Assembly: GCA_017632495.1 (NCBI GenBank)
Contig: JAGBRG010000110.1
Coordinates: 1 to 26,776, forward strand
Direction of reading: 5' to 3'
DNA: 26,776 nucleotides
Origin: Spirochaetales bacterium
Lineage (GTDB): Bacteria; Spirochaetota; Spirochaetia; Sphaerochaetales; Sphaerochaetaceae
Shown here one piece after another: positions 6,894 through 15,166 of the stretch (position 1 is the stretch's first letter; the number at the start of each line of letters is the position of its first letter). The translations under genes were made by a program, and so were the position numbers. A model generated the notes under the pieces. That model made no database searches and was not told the origin of the DNA. It saw nothing but the letters and a program-made list of their open reading frames with translations.

Positions 6894-8391
6894 CTTCCTT
6901 TATCTTTAAGCTCATTCCCTTTATGAAAGTTGCTTTTCCTTCCTGCGCGAAGATTCCAAGCATTGTCCCAGTGAAGCAGTTTCCGCATGTACAGCCTGTT
7001 GTGAGGGATGCATATGAAATCCTGTCTACTAGAATTCCGGCTGCATAGAACTCATACCATTCATTTGTGGTAACGATACTGAGATCAATTTCTCCGTGAC
7101 ACTTTGGGATCTTCTTTTCTGTTGTTGTTGCTCCGAAATCATGAACATGTCTGTACATCGAGGCAAATACAGCATCGTTTTCCCGTCTGATCTCCAAACG
7201 CGCATGGTAGTTTGTCTGAAGCCAGGCACAGACTCCGGCAGTTCCTTCGAGACTATCGGCATCAAGCTTTGCCGTGAAAACGCTGTTGAACTCCGGCTGT
7301 CTGAGAAGAAGCATGGTAGGGTGCCCAATCGGCGTCTCAAGCTTCTGCTGTCCGACAAGTGTTAGAACAGACTCTTCATTATTCCGGATATAGCAATCGT
7401 CTTTCGGGACTCTGATTTTCAGGACGGGGTAGTCGGAAAGAGACCTTGTGAAGTCCACAAAGAGACTGTCTCTGCGTTTCTGTACTGCAGAAACCACATC
7501 ATCCATGCTCAGCTCCACATGGCCGGACTGGCCTATGACCGGCCAGTCGTCATCTGTCCATGTGACAGGGGCCATGAAGGTCTCCCGCCCGAGTGTTGTA
7601 AGCGGTACTGTTGTATTTCTCCTTGTTGCCAGAAAAACGGCAATCCAGTTGTCTGCACCAAGGTCTATGAGGTCGGCATGGCCTGTGCACTGAATGTCAT
7701 GGCCTTTTCTGTTTGCATGGGACAGCACGGGATTGGACGGACAGCTTTCATATGGTCCGTGGATGTCACGGCTTCGCAACGCACAGACATGGTGGCCCAT
7801 TCCTGTTCCGCCTTCTGCAAGAATCAGATAGTACCAGCCGTTTCTGAAGTAGATGTGCGGGGCTTCGGTTGAGGTTCCTCCGCAGCCTCCGGAAATCGGC
7901 AAAAGCGGCTCAAGAAGCTTTCCTGTATCAGGGTCGATGAAAGCTCCGAATATTCCGCGTGACTTGGTGTAGGGGTCGATTTCTCCGTTTGATGTGTAGA
8001 AACAGCGTCCGTCTTCAGTAAAGAACAAGGAGGGATCTATGCCTGTTTTCCAGATGACGGCCGGCTCTGTCCACGGACCGTGTATGTTCTCAGCAGATAC
8101 GACGAAGTTGAATTTCAGGTATTTGTTTGTTGTTACCATGTAAAAACGTCCGCCGTGGTATCTGAGCGTCGCAGCATAGAGTCCCAGGCTGTCCGGAGAT
8201 TTGTCTAAATCAAGGTGACGGGCAGTCTTGAGAACGCTGTCACAGTATGTCCAGTTCATCAGGTCCTTGCTTTCCCATATGGTAACGCCCGGGAAATACT
8301 CGAATGTGGATGTTACGATGTAGTAGGTTCCATCCGCGTAACAGATGGACGGATCTGGGTTGAAGCCTGTGATTATTGGATTTCTGAACAT
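6886..8391 (-). CDS. Glycoside hydrolase family 43 (beta-xylosidase/arabinosidase-like) with C-terminal beta-sandwich domain
   Basis: This protein of 501 residues has no signal peptide, so it probably acts in the cytoplasm on imported oligosaccharides. The N-terminal five-bladed propeller (about 1-320) has the GH43 triad: Asp13 in NPDPS, Asp119 in GIDPSLFF and Glu176 in TSTEAPHIY. The opening NPIITGFNPDPS, followed by DGTYYIVTSTFEYFPG, is typical of the beta-xylosidase branch. Residues about 330-500 fit the beta-sandwich that caps many such enzymes. Expected activity is release of xylose or arabinose from non-reducing ends. It is divergent from the transporter operon and convergent with the FAD gene. 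Its ribosome site is weak. A candidate promoter is TTGACA (8463-8458), an 18-base spacer and CAAAAT (8439-8434) on this strand. Confidence 0.92.
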   Translation of the reverse strand: MFRNPIITGFNPDPSICYADGTYYIVTSTFEYFPGVTIWESKDLMNWTYCDSVLKTARHLDLDKSPDSLGLYAATLRYHGGRFYMVTTNKYLKFNFVVSAENIHGPWTEPAVIWKTGIDPSLFFTEDGRCFYTSNGEIDPYTKSRGIFGAFIDPDTGKLLEPLLPISGGCGGTSTEAPHIYFRNGWYYLILAEGGTGMGHHVCALRSRDIHGPYESCPSNPVLSHANRKGHDIQCTGHADLIDLGADNWIAVFLATRRNTTVPLTTLGRETFMAPVTWTDDDWPVIGQSGHVELSMDDVVSAVQKRRDSLFVDFTRSLSDYPVLKIRVPKDDCYIRNNEESVLTLVGQQKLETPIGHPTMLLLRQPEFNSVFTAKLDADSLEGTAGVCAWLQTNYHARLEIRRENDAVFASMYRHVHDFGATTTEKKIPKCHGEIDLSIVTTNEWYEFYAAGILVDRISYASLTTGCTCGNCFTGTMLGIFAQEGKATFIKGMSLKIKEAI

Positions 8392-8436
8392 GGTCTAAGC
8401 CTAATCCTGAGAGGTCTTCACGTCAACAGGCAAATT

Positions 8437-8463
8437 TTGACATGTCAGTTTTTAATCTGTCAA
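8437..8463. promoter_or_regulatory. Inverted repeat and palindrome in the divergent promoter region, candidate operator
   Basis: TTGACA (8437-8442) and TGTCAA (8458-8463) are inverted about a 15-base spacer. The left arm overlaps a perfect 10-base palindrome, TGACATGTCA (8438-8447). The right arm lies in AATCTGTCA (8454-8462), the 9-mer also present at 2763-2771. The site covers the proposed -35 of GH43 and lies just upstream of the proposed -35 of the permease operon, so one regulator could control both directions. Confidence 0.45.
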
Positions 8464-8493
8464 TTTACAACTCGATTTTTTCGTTCTGATAAT
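8464..8493 (+). promoter_or_regulatory. Sigma-70-type promoter of the transporter operon
   Basis: TTTACA (8464-8469, 5 of 6 to consensus) is separated by 18 bases from GATAAT (8488-8493, 5 of 6). Transcription would begin near 8500, leaving a leader of about 20 bases that carries the ribosome site AAGAGGAG (8506-8513) 8 bases before the ATG at 8522. Confidence 0.55.
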
Positions 8494-8521
8494 GAAGTTG
8501 ATACTAAGAGGAGACTGACTT

Positions 8522-9481
8522 ATGAAGGCACTTAAGTCAAATCAAAGCACTGGAGAAGTCTATATAAGAGAACCTCTCTCCAGTCGTCTCAGGAAGGACT
8601 GGAAGAAGAACAAGGGTCTTTATCTTCTTTTCCTGCCTGTTCTTGCTTACTATATTATATTTCAGTACGGACCCATGGCAGGTCTTTTCATTGCGTTTCA
8701 GAACTACAAGCCCATCAAAGGCGTGTTCGGAAGTAAATGGGTTGGACTGAAGAATTTCAAGGACTTCTTTGAAAGCTACTACTTCTGGAGAGTTCTCAGA
8801 AACACAATCAGAATCAGTGTCACGAACCTGATCTTCAGCTTCCCGATGCCGATCATCCTTGCTCTGCTTATCAATGAGCTCAGGACAAAGCACTTCAAGA
8901 AGGCTGTGCAGACAATCACATATCTGCCTCACTTCATCTCGCTTGTCGTCATCATGTCGATGCTTGCCGACCTCACATCCAGAAACGGTGCCATCACACA
9001 GTTTCTGACGCACTTCGGCTTTACTCCGACGACAATGCTTCAGGAACAGAAGTACTTCCTTCCTCTTTATATCATATCCGGAATCTGGCAGAACATCGGA
9101 TGGAACTCAATCATCTACCTGTCTGCCATTGTCGGAATTGATGCCGAGCTTTACGAGGCGGCCAAGATCGACGGTGCAGGAAAGATGAGACAGCTTTTCT
9201 CCGTCACTCTTCCGTGTCTTCTTCCGACAATCATCATCATGTTCATCCTTCAGATGGGAAAGATGTTCAATGTCGGTCACGAGAAGATCCTTCTTATGTA
9301 CAACCCGCTTACATATGAGGTCGCAGATGTAATCAATACCTATGTGTACAGCCAGGGTCTTGTGAACATGAACTGGAGCTACTCCGCTGCCGTCGGCATG
9401 TTCAACTCGATTGTCAGCTTCCTTCTTGTCTGGGGCACCAACAAGTTCAGCAAGAAGCTCAGCGGTTCAAGCCTGTGGTGA
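8522..9481 (+). CDS. Carbohydrate ABC transporter permease, LplB/YteP type
   Basis: This inner-membrane permease of 319 residues belongs to the CUT1-like oligosaccharide transporter class. It has about six hydrophobic helices. The cytoplasmic EAA loop that docks the ATPase is visible as ELYEAAKIDGAGKMRQLFSV. The N-terminal stretch up to YYIIFQYGPMAGLFIAFQNY is characteristic of LplB-type subunits, which are linked in other bacteria to uptake of plant or host oligosaccharides. It pairs with the second permease at 9493 and the binding protein at 13568. Its stop overlaps the ribosome site of the next gene. No ATPase gene is nearby, so a shared MsmK/UgpC-like ATPase is expected elsewhere. Confidence 0.93.
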   Translation: MKALKSNQSTGEVYIREPLSSRLRKDWKKNKGLYLLFLPVLAYYIIFQYGPMAGLFIAFQNYKPIKGVFGSKWVGLKNFKDFFESYYFWRVLRNTIRISVTNLIFSFPMPIILALLINELRTKHFKKAVQTITYLPHFISLVVIMSMLADLTSRNGAITQFLTHFGFTPTTMLQEQKYFLPLYIISGIWQNIGWNSIIYLSAIVGIDAELYEAAKIDGAGKMRQLFSVTLPCLLPTIIIMFILQMGKMFNVGHEKILLMYNPLTYEVADVINTYVYSQGLVNMNWSYSAAVGMFNSIVSFLLVWGTNKFSKKLSGSSLW

Positions 9482-9492
9482 GGAGGTCCGGT

Positions 9493-10395
9493 ATGTCAGA
9501 AGAGAAAAATTTAATCATCAAGTCAAAAAAAGTAAGATATACCGTAGGAGAGCAGATCTTCCACGTAGTGAATGTGATAATCTGCACACTGCTTTCGCTC
9601 GCTGTCCTTCTGCCGATTCTGAATATACTGTTCGGTGCTTTCTCCGATCCGTATGAAGTCATGAAGCACAACGGACTGTTTCTGTATCCGGTCAAGCCGA
9701 CTCTGTACAATTTCAGCTTGGTATTCAGGAATCCGAGCATCCTTACAGGATACCTCAACACACTCTTTGTCGTTGTGGTCGGAACTGCATTGAACGTGCT
9801 TCTTTCACTGATCGGAGCATATGTCCTCTCACGCAAGGACGCAATGCTGGTCAAGGTCCTGACGCTGATGATTGTCTTCACAATGTACTTCCAGGGTGGA
9901 ATCATTCCGTCATATTTGGTTGTCGAGTCCCTCGGACTCATCAACACCAGATGGTCGCTGATTCTTCCGGGTGCAGTAAGCACATTCAACATGATAGTTA
10001 TGAGGACCGCCATGGCTCAGGTTCCGGACAGCCTTCCTGAGTCTGCTATGATTGACGGTGCCAAGCACCATCAGGTTCTGTTTTTGATCATGACACCGCT
10101 TTGCAAGGCAACCGTTGCGGTAATTGTTCTTTACTATGCGGTTGCACACTGGAACTCATGGTTCGGTGCATTCCTCTATCTGAGAGACAAGGCCAAGTAT
10201 CCGCTTCAGCTGATTCTGCGCCAGATTCTGTTTCAGGATGAGACGAACAGCATGGCGGCTGAGTCACTGGCACTGTCAAGCGAGGCGGTAAAGTACGCAA
10301 CAATCGTCGTTGCCACGCTTCCTATTCTGGCGGCTTATCCGTTCCTTCAGAGATACTTCGTCAAGGGCGTTATGGTCGGCGCAGTCAAGGGGTGA
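9493..10395 (+). CDS. Carbohydrate ABC transporter permease, YtcP/LplC type
   Basis: This second permease subunit has 300 residues from ATG 9493, chosen because AGGAGG (9481-9486) sits 6 bases upstream. A GTG in the same frame at 9475 has no such site and lies inside the previous gene. It has about six membrane helices, and the sequence NILFGAFSDPYEVM early on is typical of YtcP/LplC-like subunits. The EAA loop appears as LPESAMIDGAKHHQVLFLI, and the protein ends in the family tail RYFVKGVMVGAVKG. It would form the heterodimeric channel with the product of the preceding gene. The next gene starts 4 bases after the stop. Confidence 0.93.
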   Translation: MSEEKNLIIKSKKVRYTVGEQIFHVVNVIICTLLSLAVLLPILNILFGAFSDPYEVMKHNGLFLYPVKPTLYNFSLVFRNPSILTGYLNTLFVVVVGTALNVLLSLIGAYVLSRKDAMLVKVLTLMIVFTMYFQGGIIPSYLVVESLGLINTRWSLILPGAVSTFNMIVMRTAMAQVPDSLPESAMIDGAKHHQVLFLIMTPLCKATVAVIVLYYAVAHWNSWFGAFLYLRDKAKYPLQLILRQILFQDETNSMAAESLALSSEAVKYATIVVATLPILAAYPFLQRYFVKGVMVGAVKG

Positions 10396-10399
10396 TGAA

Positions 10400-11146
10400 A
10401 TGTTTGTTCCGGGTATGGTAAGCGCCACATTCAAGAATATGGACATCGACGGAGTCTTGTCAGTAATGGACAGGGCGTCGCTGCATGCCATTGAATGGAC
10501 CGAAAACCACCATATAAAGGCCGGAGATCCTGCCATGGCCCGTGAAACTGCGGCAAAGACTGCTGACAGGGGCATAGATATTGTCGGGTACGGCTCATAT
10601 TACAGGCTCGGAGAAGGGATGGACATCAGAACCAGCCTTGATAATGCTGCCTCAATGGGTTGCAGACAGATGAGAATTTGGGCAGGGACTAAGGCCTCTT
10701 CGGATGTCTCTCCCGAGGAACGTGATAAGTTGGCTTCTGAGCTTGGTCAGGCTGCTGAAATTGCATCCTCCTACGGAATCATCCTGAATATGGAGTGGCA
10801 CAAGAACACCCTGACAGACACAAATGAGTCAGCTCTAGATCTTCTGAGACAGCTTGATAATCCGTGGGTCCGGACTCTTTGGCAGCCGACTCAGGCTCTG
10901 TCCTTCGAAGAGAGGGCAGAGGGTCTTGAGATGATTGCCCCGTACCTTTCGTACCTGCATATCTATTACTGGGATGAGACGGGAAGAAGGCCTTTCAGTG
11001 AAGGTCTTGAGCACTGGAGAAGGTATTTTTCGATACTTGATCCGAAAACTGTTTATCCTGCGCTTCTGGAGTTTGTCAAAGAAGACACCGAAGAGCAGTT
11101 TCTTATGGATGTTAAGGCTCTTAAAGAGCTTATTGAAGAGTTTTGA
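10400..11146 (+). CDS. Sugar phosphate isomerase/epimerase-like TIM-barrel protein (first copy)
   Basis: This cytoplasmic protein of 248 residues belongs to the xylose isomerase-like/AP endonuclease 2 superfamily. The ATG at 10400 is preferred over an upstream in-frame codon at 10310 because AAGGGG (10387-10392) precedes it and the upstream codons overlap the permease gene. Likely metal-site residues are Glu132 (MEWHKN), His187 (LHIYYWD) and Glu224 (ALLEFV). The position normally holding an Asp is Gln162 in LWQPT, a variant found in some members near sugar-catabolic genes. It probably isomerises or epimerises a free or oxidised sugar, but related folds also cleave 3-keto-glycosides. The substrate is unknown. 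It sits in the transporter operon, 15 bases before the PreA-like gene. Confidence 0.82.
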   Translation: MFVPGMVSATFKNMDIDGVLSVMDRASLHAIEWTENHHIKAGDPAMARETAAKTADRGIDIVGYGSYYRLGEGMDIRTSLDNAASMGCRQMRIWAGTKASSDVSPEERDKLASELGQAAEIASSYGIILNMEWHKNTLTDTNESALDLLRQLDNPWVRTLWQPTQALSFEERAEGLEMIAPYLSYLHIYYWDETGRRPFSEGLEHWRRYFSILDPKTVYPALLEFVKEDTEEQFLMDVKALKELIEEF

Positions 11147-11161
11147 GAAAGGAGAGCTGAT

Positions 11162-12385
11162 ATGGCTGACATGCATGTTGATTGTTTTGACATGATCAAT
11201 CCGTTTGTGATTGCCTCCAGTCCCGCTACAAGGGGAGCCGACAATGTGATAAAGAGCTCCGCCTGCAAGCCAGGTGCTATAACAATGCGTAATTTCGGAC
11301 ACGGAATGGGCGGCGGCGGATTCTTCTATCCGTCATTCGATGCCGTACTGAAAGGACAGCCGGCATTCCACTCCCATGCGGTCGGAAAACAGCTTCCCGA
11401 TACAATGGCATCTCTTGATCAGTACTGTGAGGAAGTCAGGCGCGCAAGACGTGATATGTATCCTGAGACAAAGCTCTGGGCATCTGTAGGCCATTATCAT
11501 GATATTGAGAAATATCCCGATTGGAAGGACAGATGGAAGAGGGAGGCCCGCGAGGTCGTAGCCGCCGGTGCTGATGCTGTTGAGCTTCATTTCAACACAC
11601 CCGGTGTCGCAACAGCCTCAGACAGGCAGTTCAACTACTACCAGCTGGTTTCAAGCTGTACAAAGATGATCAAAGAAACCATCCCCGGAACTCCTGTTAT
11701 GGTGAAACTTGCCATAGAGGACTGCGACTGTCTCACGTCAATAAGAGAGGCCGTGGCTGCCGGTGCGGATGCTGTCGGTCCTACAGCCAGATGGAGAGCC
11801 TTCTACTTTGATCTTGACTATAAGTCAACACAGCCCAGACCGGGCTCGGGTTACGGCGGAACACAGGCAAACCCGCTGGTGTGCTTTGAGATTGCAGACG
11901 CCCGCACAAGAGGAATCACAATTCCGATGTATGCAGGCGGAGGTGTTTTCTCATATGATCAGGCGCTCAGATACATCATGGCCGGTGCCGAGATGGTTCA
12001 GCTCGGAGCTATTGCCTGCTCCGGAGGAATCAAGGTCTGCGAGAGACTTATCAGACAGTGCTCCGACTGGATGGACAAGAACGGCTATGCAAGTGTCAGG
12101 GACCTTAAGGGTGTGGCTCTTGAGCTCTTCAATATGAGCGGAGATTTTTCAAAAAGAAGACAGGATAAGCTCGGTGAGGCTTACAGGCTTCGTCAGCCGA
12201 ATCCTGACAAATGTATCGGATGCGGACGCTGTGAGGATGTCTGCTGGTACAAGGGAATAGAGGTCAAGGAAAAGAAGGCGGCAAAGACAGAGAACTGCAT
12301 CGGATGTGGTTACTGCTTCCAGGTCTGTCCGACCAAGGCGCTTGAGGTTGATGCCGCCGGCATCCTCAAAAGCGCATGGGACTGA
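11162..12385 (+). CDS. Dihydroorotate dehydrogenase/PreA-like flavin protein with C-terminal two-cluster ferredoxin domain
   Basis: This predicted cytoplasmic flavo-iron-sulfur protein has 407 residues. Residues 1-300 form an FMN-type TIM barrel like dihydroorotate dehydrogenase and the PreA subunit of dihydropyrimidine dehydrogenase (AGADAVELHF, VMVKLA, PMYAGGGVFSYDQA, AGAEMVQLGA). Residues 349-391 carry eight cysteines, C351/354/357/361 and C379/382/385/389, for two [4Fe-4S] clusters. Where relatives have the catalytic N-x-SCPN/H segment, this protein has HFNTPGV (143-149), so both the Cys and the second conserved residue differ. Pyrimidine reduction is therefore doubtful. No PreT partner is adjacent. 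It has AAAGGAGAG as ribosome site and lies in a sugar operon, suggesting reduction of an unsaturated intermediate with ferredoxin-type electrons. Confidence 0.83.
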   Translation: MADMHVDCFDMINPFVIASSPATRGADNVIKSSACKPGAITMRNFGHGMGGGGFFYPSFDAVLKGQPAFHSHAVGKQLPDTMASLDQYCEEVRRARRDMYPETKLWASVGHYHDIEKYPDWKDRWKREAREVVAAGADAVELHFNTPGVATASDRQFNYYQLVSSCTKMIKETIPGTPVMVKLAIEDCDCLTSIREAVAAGADAVGPTARWRAFYFDLDYKSTQPRPGSGYGGTQANPLVCFEIADARTRGITIPMYAGGGVFSYDQALRYIMAGAEMVQLGAIACSGGIKVCERLIRQCSDWMDKNGYASVRDLKGVALELFNMSGDFSKRRQDKLGEAYRLRQPNPDKCIGCGRCEDVCWYKGIEVKEKKAAKTENCIGCGYCFQVCPTKALEVDAAGILKSAWD

Positions 12386-12397
12386 TGAGGTGATGTG

Positions 12398-13522
12398 ATG
12401 GAGACAAGAGTTCTGCTCTGCGGAATGGGCGGCTACGGTGAAAACTACGTCAAGGAATATCTTGAACGGGATGTCCTTGGTTCGACTCTTGTGGGAATCG
12501 CCGATCCGTTTGCTCAGAAAAGTCCTCTTTATGCCGATGTCATGGCAAAGAGTATCCCGGTCTACGACTCGATGGACAGCTTTTATGCTCATGACAGAGC
12601 CGACCTTGCCATAATCTCATCCCCGATCCACACTCATTTTCCATATGTTATGTCGGCTCTTGAGCACGGCAGCTGCGTTCTTACGGAAAAGCCTGTCTGC
12701 TTTGACCTTGATCAGTTTCAGAAGATGATCGATAAGAGCCGAAGCACCGGTTTGTTCGTGGCCGTAGGTTATCAGCTCTGCTTCTCAAAAGATGTTCTTG
12801 CATTGAAGAAGGACATCCTTGACGGTATGTATGGAAAACCTGTCAGGATGAAGACCATCAGGCTCATGAGACGCAATGATGTCTACTACGGACGCTCTTC
12901 CTGGGCAGGTGCCATGCGCTGCGGAGGTGAGCTTGTCTATGACTCACCGTTCACCAATGCCTGTGCCCATCAGTTCCAGAACATGGTATTCCTGCTCGGA
13001 AAGAAGATGGATGAAAGTGCAACGACAGTCTCATGCAAGGGAATACTTGCAAAAATCAGGCCTAATATTACAAATTGTGACACCGCAAGTCTTGAGTTTG
13101 TAACAGAAGACGGTGTTGTCCTGCAGTACCATGCCTCCCATGCGGTGGACGAGGCCAAGGTCGGTCCTCTCAGTGTCTATGAGTTTGAAAACGGCACAGT
13201 AGAGCAGGGAGAATCCGGCTTTGTGGGAAGGCTCAATGACGGAACCGTCAGAGACTACACCGGAATTGACAAGGGCGAACGTCTTGAGAAGCTCTGGGAG
13301 AGCATCCGCTGCGTACAGGATGGCCGCGTTCCGGTCTGCACACTCAAGACGGCTTTCGAGCATACCCATGCCGTACTTATGGCACAGCAGATGGGAGTCA
13401 GGGATCTGTCTTCCCGTGCCGAGAGTAAAAAGGATGACAAGGGCATCGTCTACTACACGATAGACGGCCTTGGCAAAGAACTAGTGAATGCATATGCGCA
13501 GTGGCGCATCGCAGATATTTAG
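12398..13522 (+). CDS. Gfo/Idh/MocA family oxidoreductase (first copy)
   Basis: This is an NAD(P)-dependent sugar dehydrogenase-like protein of 374 residues. ATG 12398 is chosen because GAGG (12387-12390) lies 7 bases upstream. A GTG three bases earlier is in frame. The N-terminal Rossmann fold has GMGGYG, then TEKPV with the family's catalytic-region Lys. The C-terminal sheet contains FTNACAHQFQNM, in which the conserved His is kept but the usual G-G-G-x-x-x-x-x-G/H region is altered (CGGELVYDSPF). The family oxidises or reduces hydroxyls of sugars, inositols and glycosides. It is clearly more divergent than the other two copies in this window. It ends 45 bases before the binding-protein gene. 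Confidence 0.86.
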   Translation: METRVLLCGMGGYGENYVKEYLERDVLGSTLVGIADPFAQKSPLYADVMAKSIPVYDSMDSFYAHDRADLAIISSPIHTHFPYVMSALEHGSCVLTEKPVCFDLDQFQKMIDKSRSTGLFVAVGYQLCFSKDVLALKKDILDGMYGKPVRMKTIRLMRRNDVYYGRSSWAGAMRCGGELVYDSPFTNACAHQFQNMVFLLGKKMDESATTVSCKGILAKIRPNITNCDTASLEFVTEDGVVLQYHASHAVDEAKVGPLSVYEFENGTVEQGESGFVGRLNDGTVRDYTGIDKGERLEKLWESIRCVQDGRVPVCTLKTAFEHTHAVLMAQQMGVRDLSSRAESKKDDKGIVYYTIDGLGKELVNAYAQWRIADI

Positions 13523-13567
13523 GAGAAATCAAAAAAGTGGGTCAAACCACAAAAGGAGAAGAAGAAA

Positions 13568-15139
13568 ATGAAGAAAGCATTACTCGTTTTGCTTGCTGTC
13601 CTTTTTGTCGCAGGTTCTGTGTTCGCACAGTCAGCAGCTGAGACAAAGTCAGAAGGACCGGATGAGCTCACCTACTGGGCATCACTGAACGCAGCCATTA
13701 CAGCAAACAGCTTTGATGAGCTTCCGTACTGGCAGGAGCTGATGGCAAGGACCAACACCAAGGTCTCTTTCCAGCATGTTGCCGCCAACAACAACGTTGC
13801 TGAGGCTTTCGCAGTCCTTACAGCATCCCGCAGATCCATGCCGGACATCATCGAGTACAAGTGGATCAACTACGCAGGCGGCCCTCAGAAGGCTATCGAT
13901 GACGGTGTCATCATTGCTCTGAACGACTACATGCAGTATGCTCCGAACCTCAAGAAGTTCCTTGACGAGCATCCTGATATTGCCAACATGGTCAAGACTG
14001 ATGAAGGAAACTACTATTGTTTCCCGTTCCTCAGAGGTGACAGCTATACCAACAACACCCTGCTTTACACAGAAGGTTGGGTCTACAGAACAGACCTTCT
14101 TGCCAAGGCCGGTGTAACTTCCATTCCCGAGACTCCGGATGAGCTCTATGACGCTCTTGTCAAGATCAAGGCTTCCGGACTTGTCGAGTGGCCGATTGCA
14201 ATCAGAGGCGACCATATCAACAGAGTCTTCGCTCCTGGATTCGATTCATGGGGAGAGAACGAGGGAATCTATGTTGACAACGGTGTCGTCAAGAGCGGAC
14301 TTCTCGAGCACAACCGCTATGACTATCTTGTCTTCCTGAACAAGCTCTACAAAGAGGGACTTCTTTACAGCGACTATCTGACACTGGACAAGAAGGGAAT
14401 GGGTAACCTGATCCTCAACAGCACAACAGCCATCGGATATGCTCCTGGCGGAAGCGGAATCGGAACATGGCTGCCTCAGATGCAGAAGAATGACCCGACA
14501 GTCACAATGAGCTCAGCAAAGCCGCTGTCACCTGTCAAGGGCAGACTCTCAATGTTCGCTAAGATGGATACCATCTACTCCAACGCCGGTGATTCAGCAG
14601 CCATCACAACAAGCTGCAAGAACATCCCCGCAGCAATGAGACTTCTTGACTATCAGTTCAGCAAGGAAGGTCACATGCTTGCCAACTACGGTATCGAGGG
14701 TGTCTCCTATAAGATGGAGAACGGCGAGCCTGTCTACCTCCCGGAGGTTCTGGCAGACAACGGAACCCTCTCATCAGAGAAGGCATGGAAGTACATGAGA
14801 TTCACAATCAACGGACCGTTCGTACAGGAGCCTGAGGCACAGAAGTTCTACTATGCTGTTCCTGAGCTCCAGCAGGCTCTCGAGCTCTGGGCACAGACAA
14901 CTTACGGCGAGCATGATATGTCTCTGATCACAGTCTCCTCCGCACATGCCGATGAGTATGCCAGAATCGTCAATGACGTCAAGACATACGCAAAGGAGTG
15001 GGAGAACAAGTTCATCACCGGCGCTGTACCTCTCAACGAGCAGACATTCGCCGAGTACCAGAACGGACTCAAGGGTCTGAAGCTTGAGCAGGCTGTCGCC
15101 TGGAGACAGGAAGCCTACGACGCTTTTATCGCAAGATAA
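13568..15139 (+). CDS. Extracellular (periplasmic) solute-binding protein, family 1, LplA-like
   Basis: This 523-residue protein starts with a clear signal peptide: KK, then a hydrophobic core and VFA, with probable cleavage after residue 20. There is no lipobox cysteine, so it is a free periplasmic protein, which fits a diderm host. The mature part is rich in aromatic residues (YWASLN, YWQELMARTNTKVSF, the FPFLRGDSYTNN region) and resembles the oligosaccharide-binding proteins that work with LplB/LplC permeases. It should capture an oligosaccharide for the permeases at 8522 and 9493. AAGGAG at 13553-13558 gives strong initiation. A stable hairpin follows the stop. Unusually, it is separated from its permeases by three metabolic genes. 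Confidence 0.93.
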   Translation: MKKALLVLLAVLFVAGSVFAQSAAETKSEGPDELTYWASLNAAITANSFDELPYWQELMARTNTKVSFQHVAANNNVAEAFAVLTASRRSMPDIIEYKWINYAGGPQKAIDDGVIIALNDYMQYAPNLKKFLDEHPDIANMVKTDEGNYYCFPFLRGDSYTNNTLLYTEGWVYRTDLLAKAGVTSIPETPDELYDALVKIKASGLVEWPIAIRGDHINRVFAPGFDSWGENEGIYVDNGVVKSGLLEHNRYDYLVFLNKLYKEGLLYSDYLTLDKKGMGNLILNSTTAIGYAPGGSGIGTWLPQMQKNDPTVTMSSAKPLSPVKGRLSMFAKMDTIYSNAGDSAAITTSCKNIPAAMRLLDYQFSKEGHMLANYGIEGVSYKMENGEPVYLPEVLADNGTLSSEKAWKYMRFTINGPFVQEPEAQKFYYAVPELQQALELWAQTTYGEHDMSLITVSSAHADEYARIVNDVKTYAKEWENKFITGAVPLNEQTFAEYQNGLKGLKLEQAVAWRQEAYDAFIAR

Positions 15140-15166
15140 TAGCAAAGGTTTATTATCCTGATTATC

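Noticed and set aside
7519..7872. Cysteine-rich open frame on the + strand inside GH43
   Set aside because: The GH43 catalytic residues are encoded on the opposite strand over the same region, and the frame has no ribosome site.
8437..8465. TTGACA at 8437 as the -35 of the + strand transporter promoter
   Set aside because: No acceptable -10 lies 16-18 bases downstream; TTTACA/GATAAT at 8464-8493 is better.
10310..10399. Upstream in-frame start for the first isomerase-like gene
   Set aside because: It would overlap the permease gene by more than 80 bases; ATG 10400 has AAGGGG at good spacing and gives the expected N-terminus.
13537..13550. GTGG-N6-CCAC hairpin before the binding-protein gene
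   Set aside because: A 4-bp stem is too short to be a credible terminator or operator.
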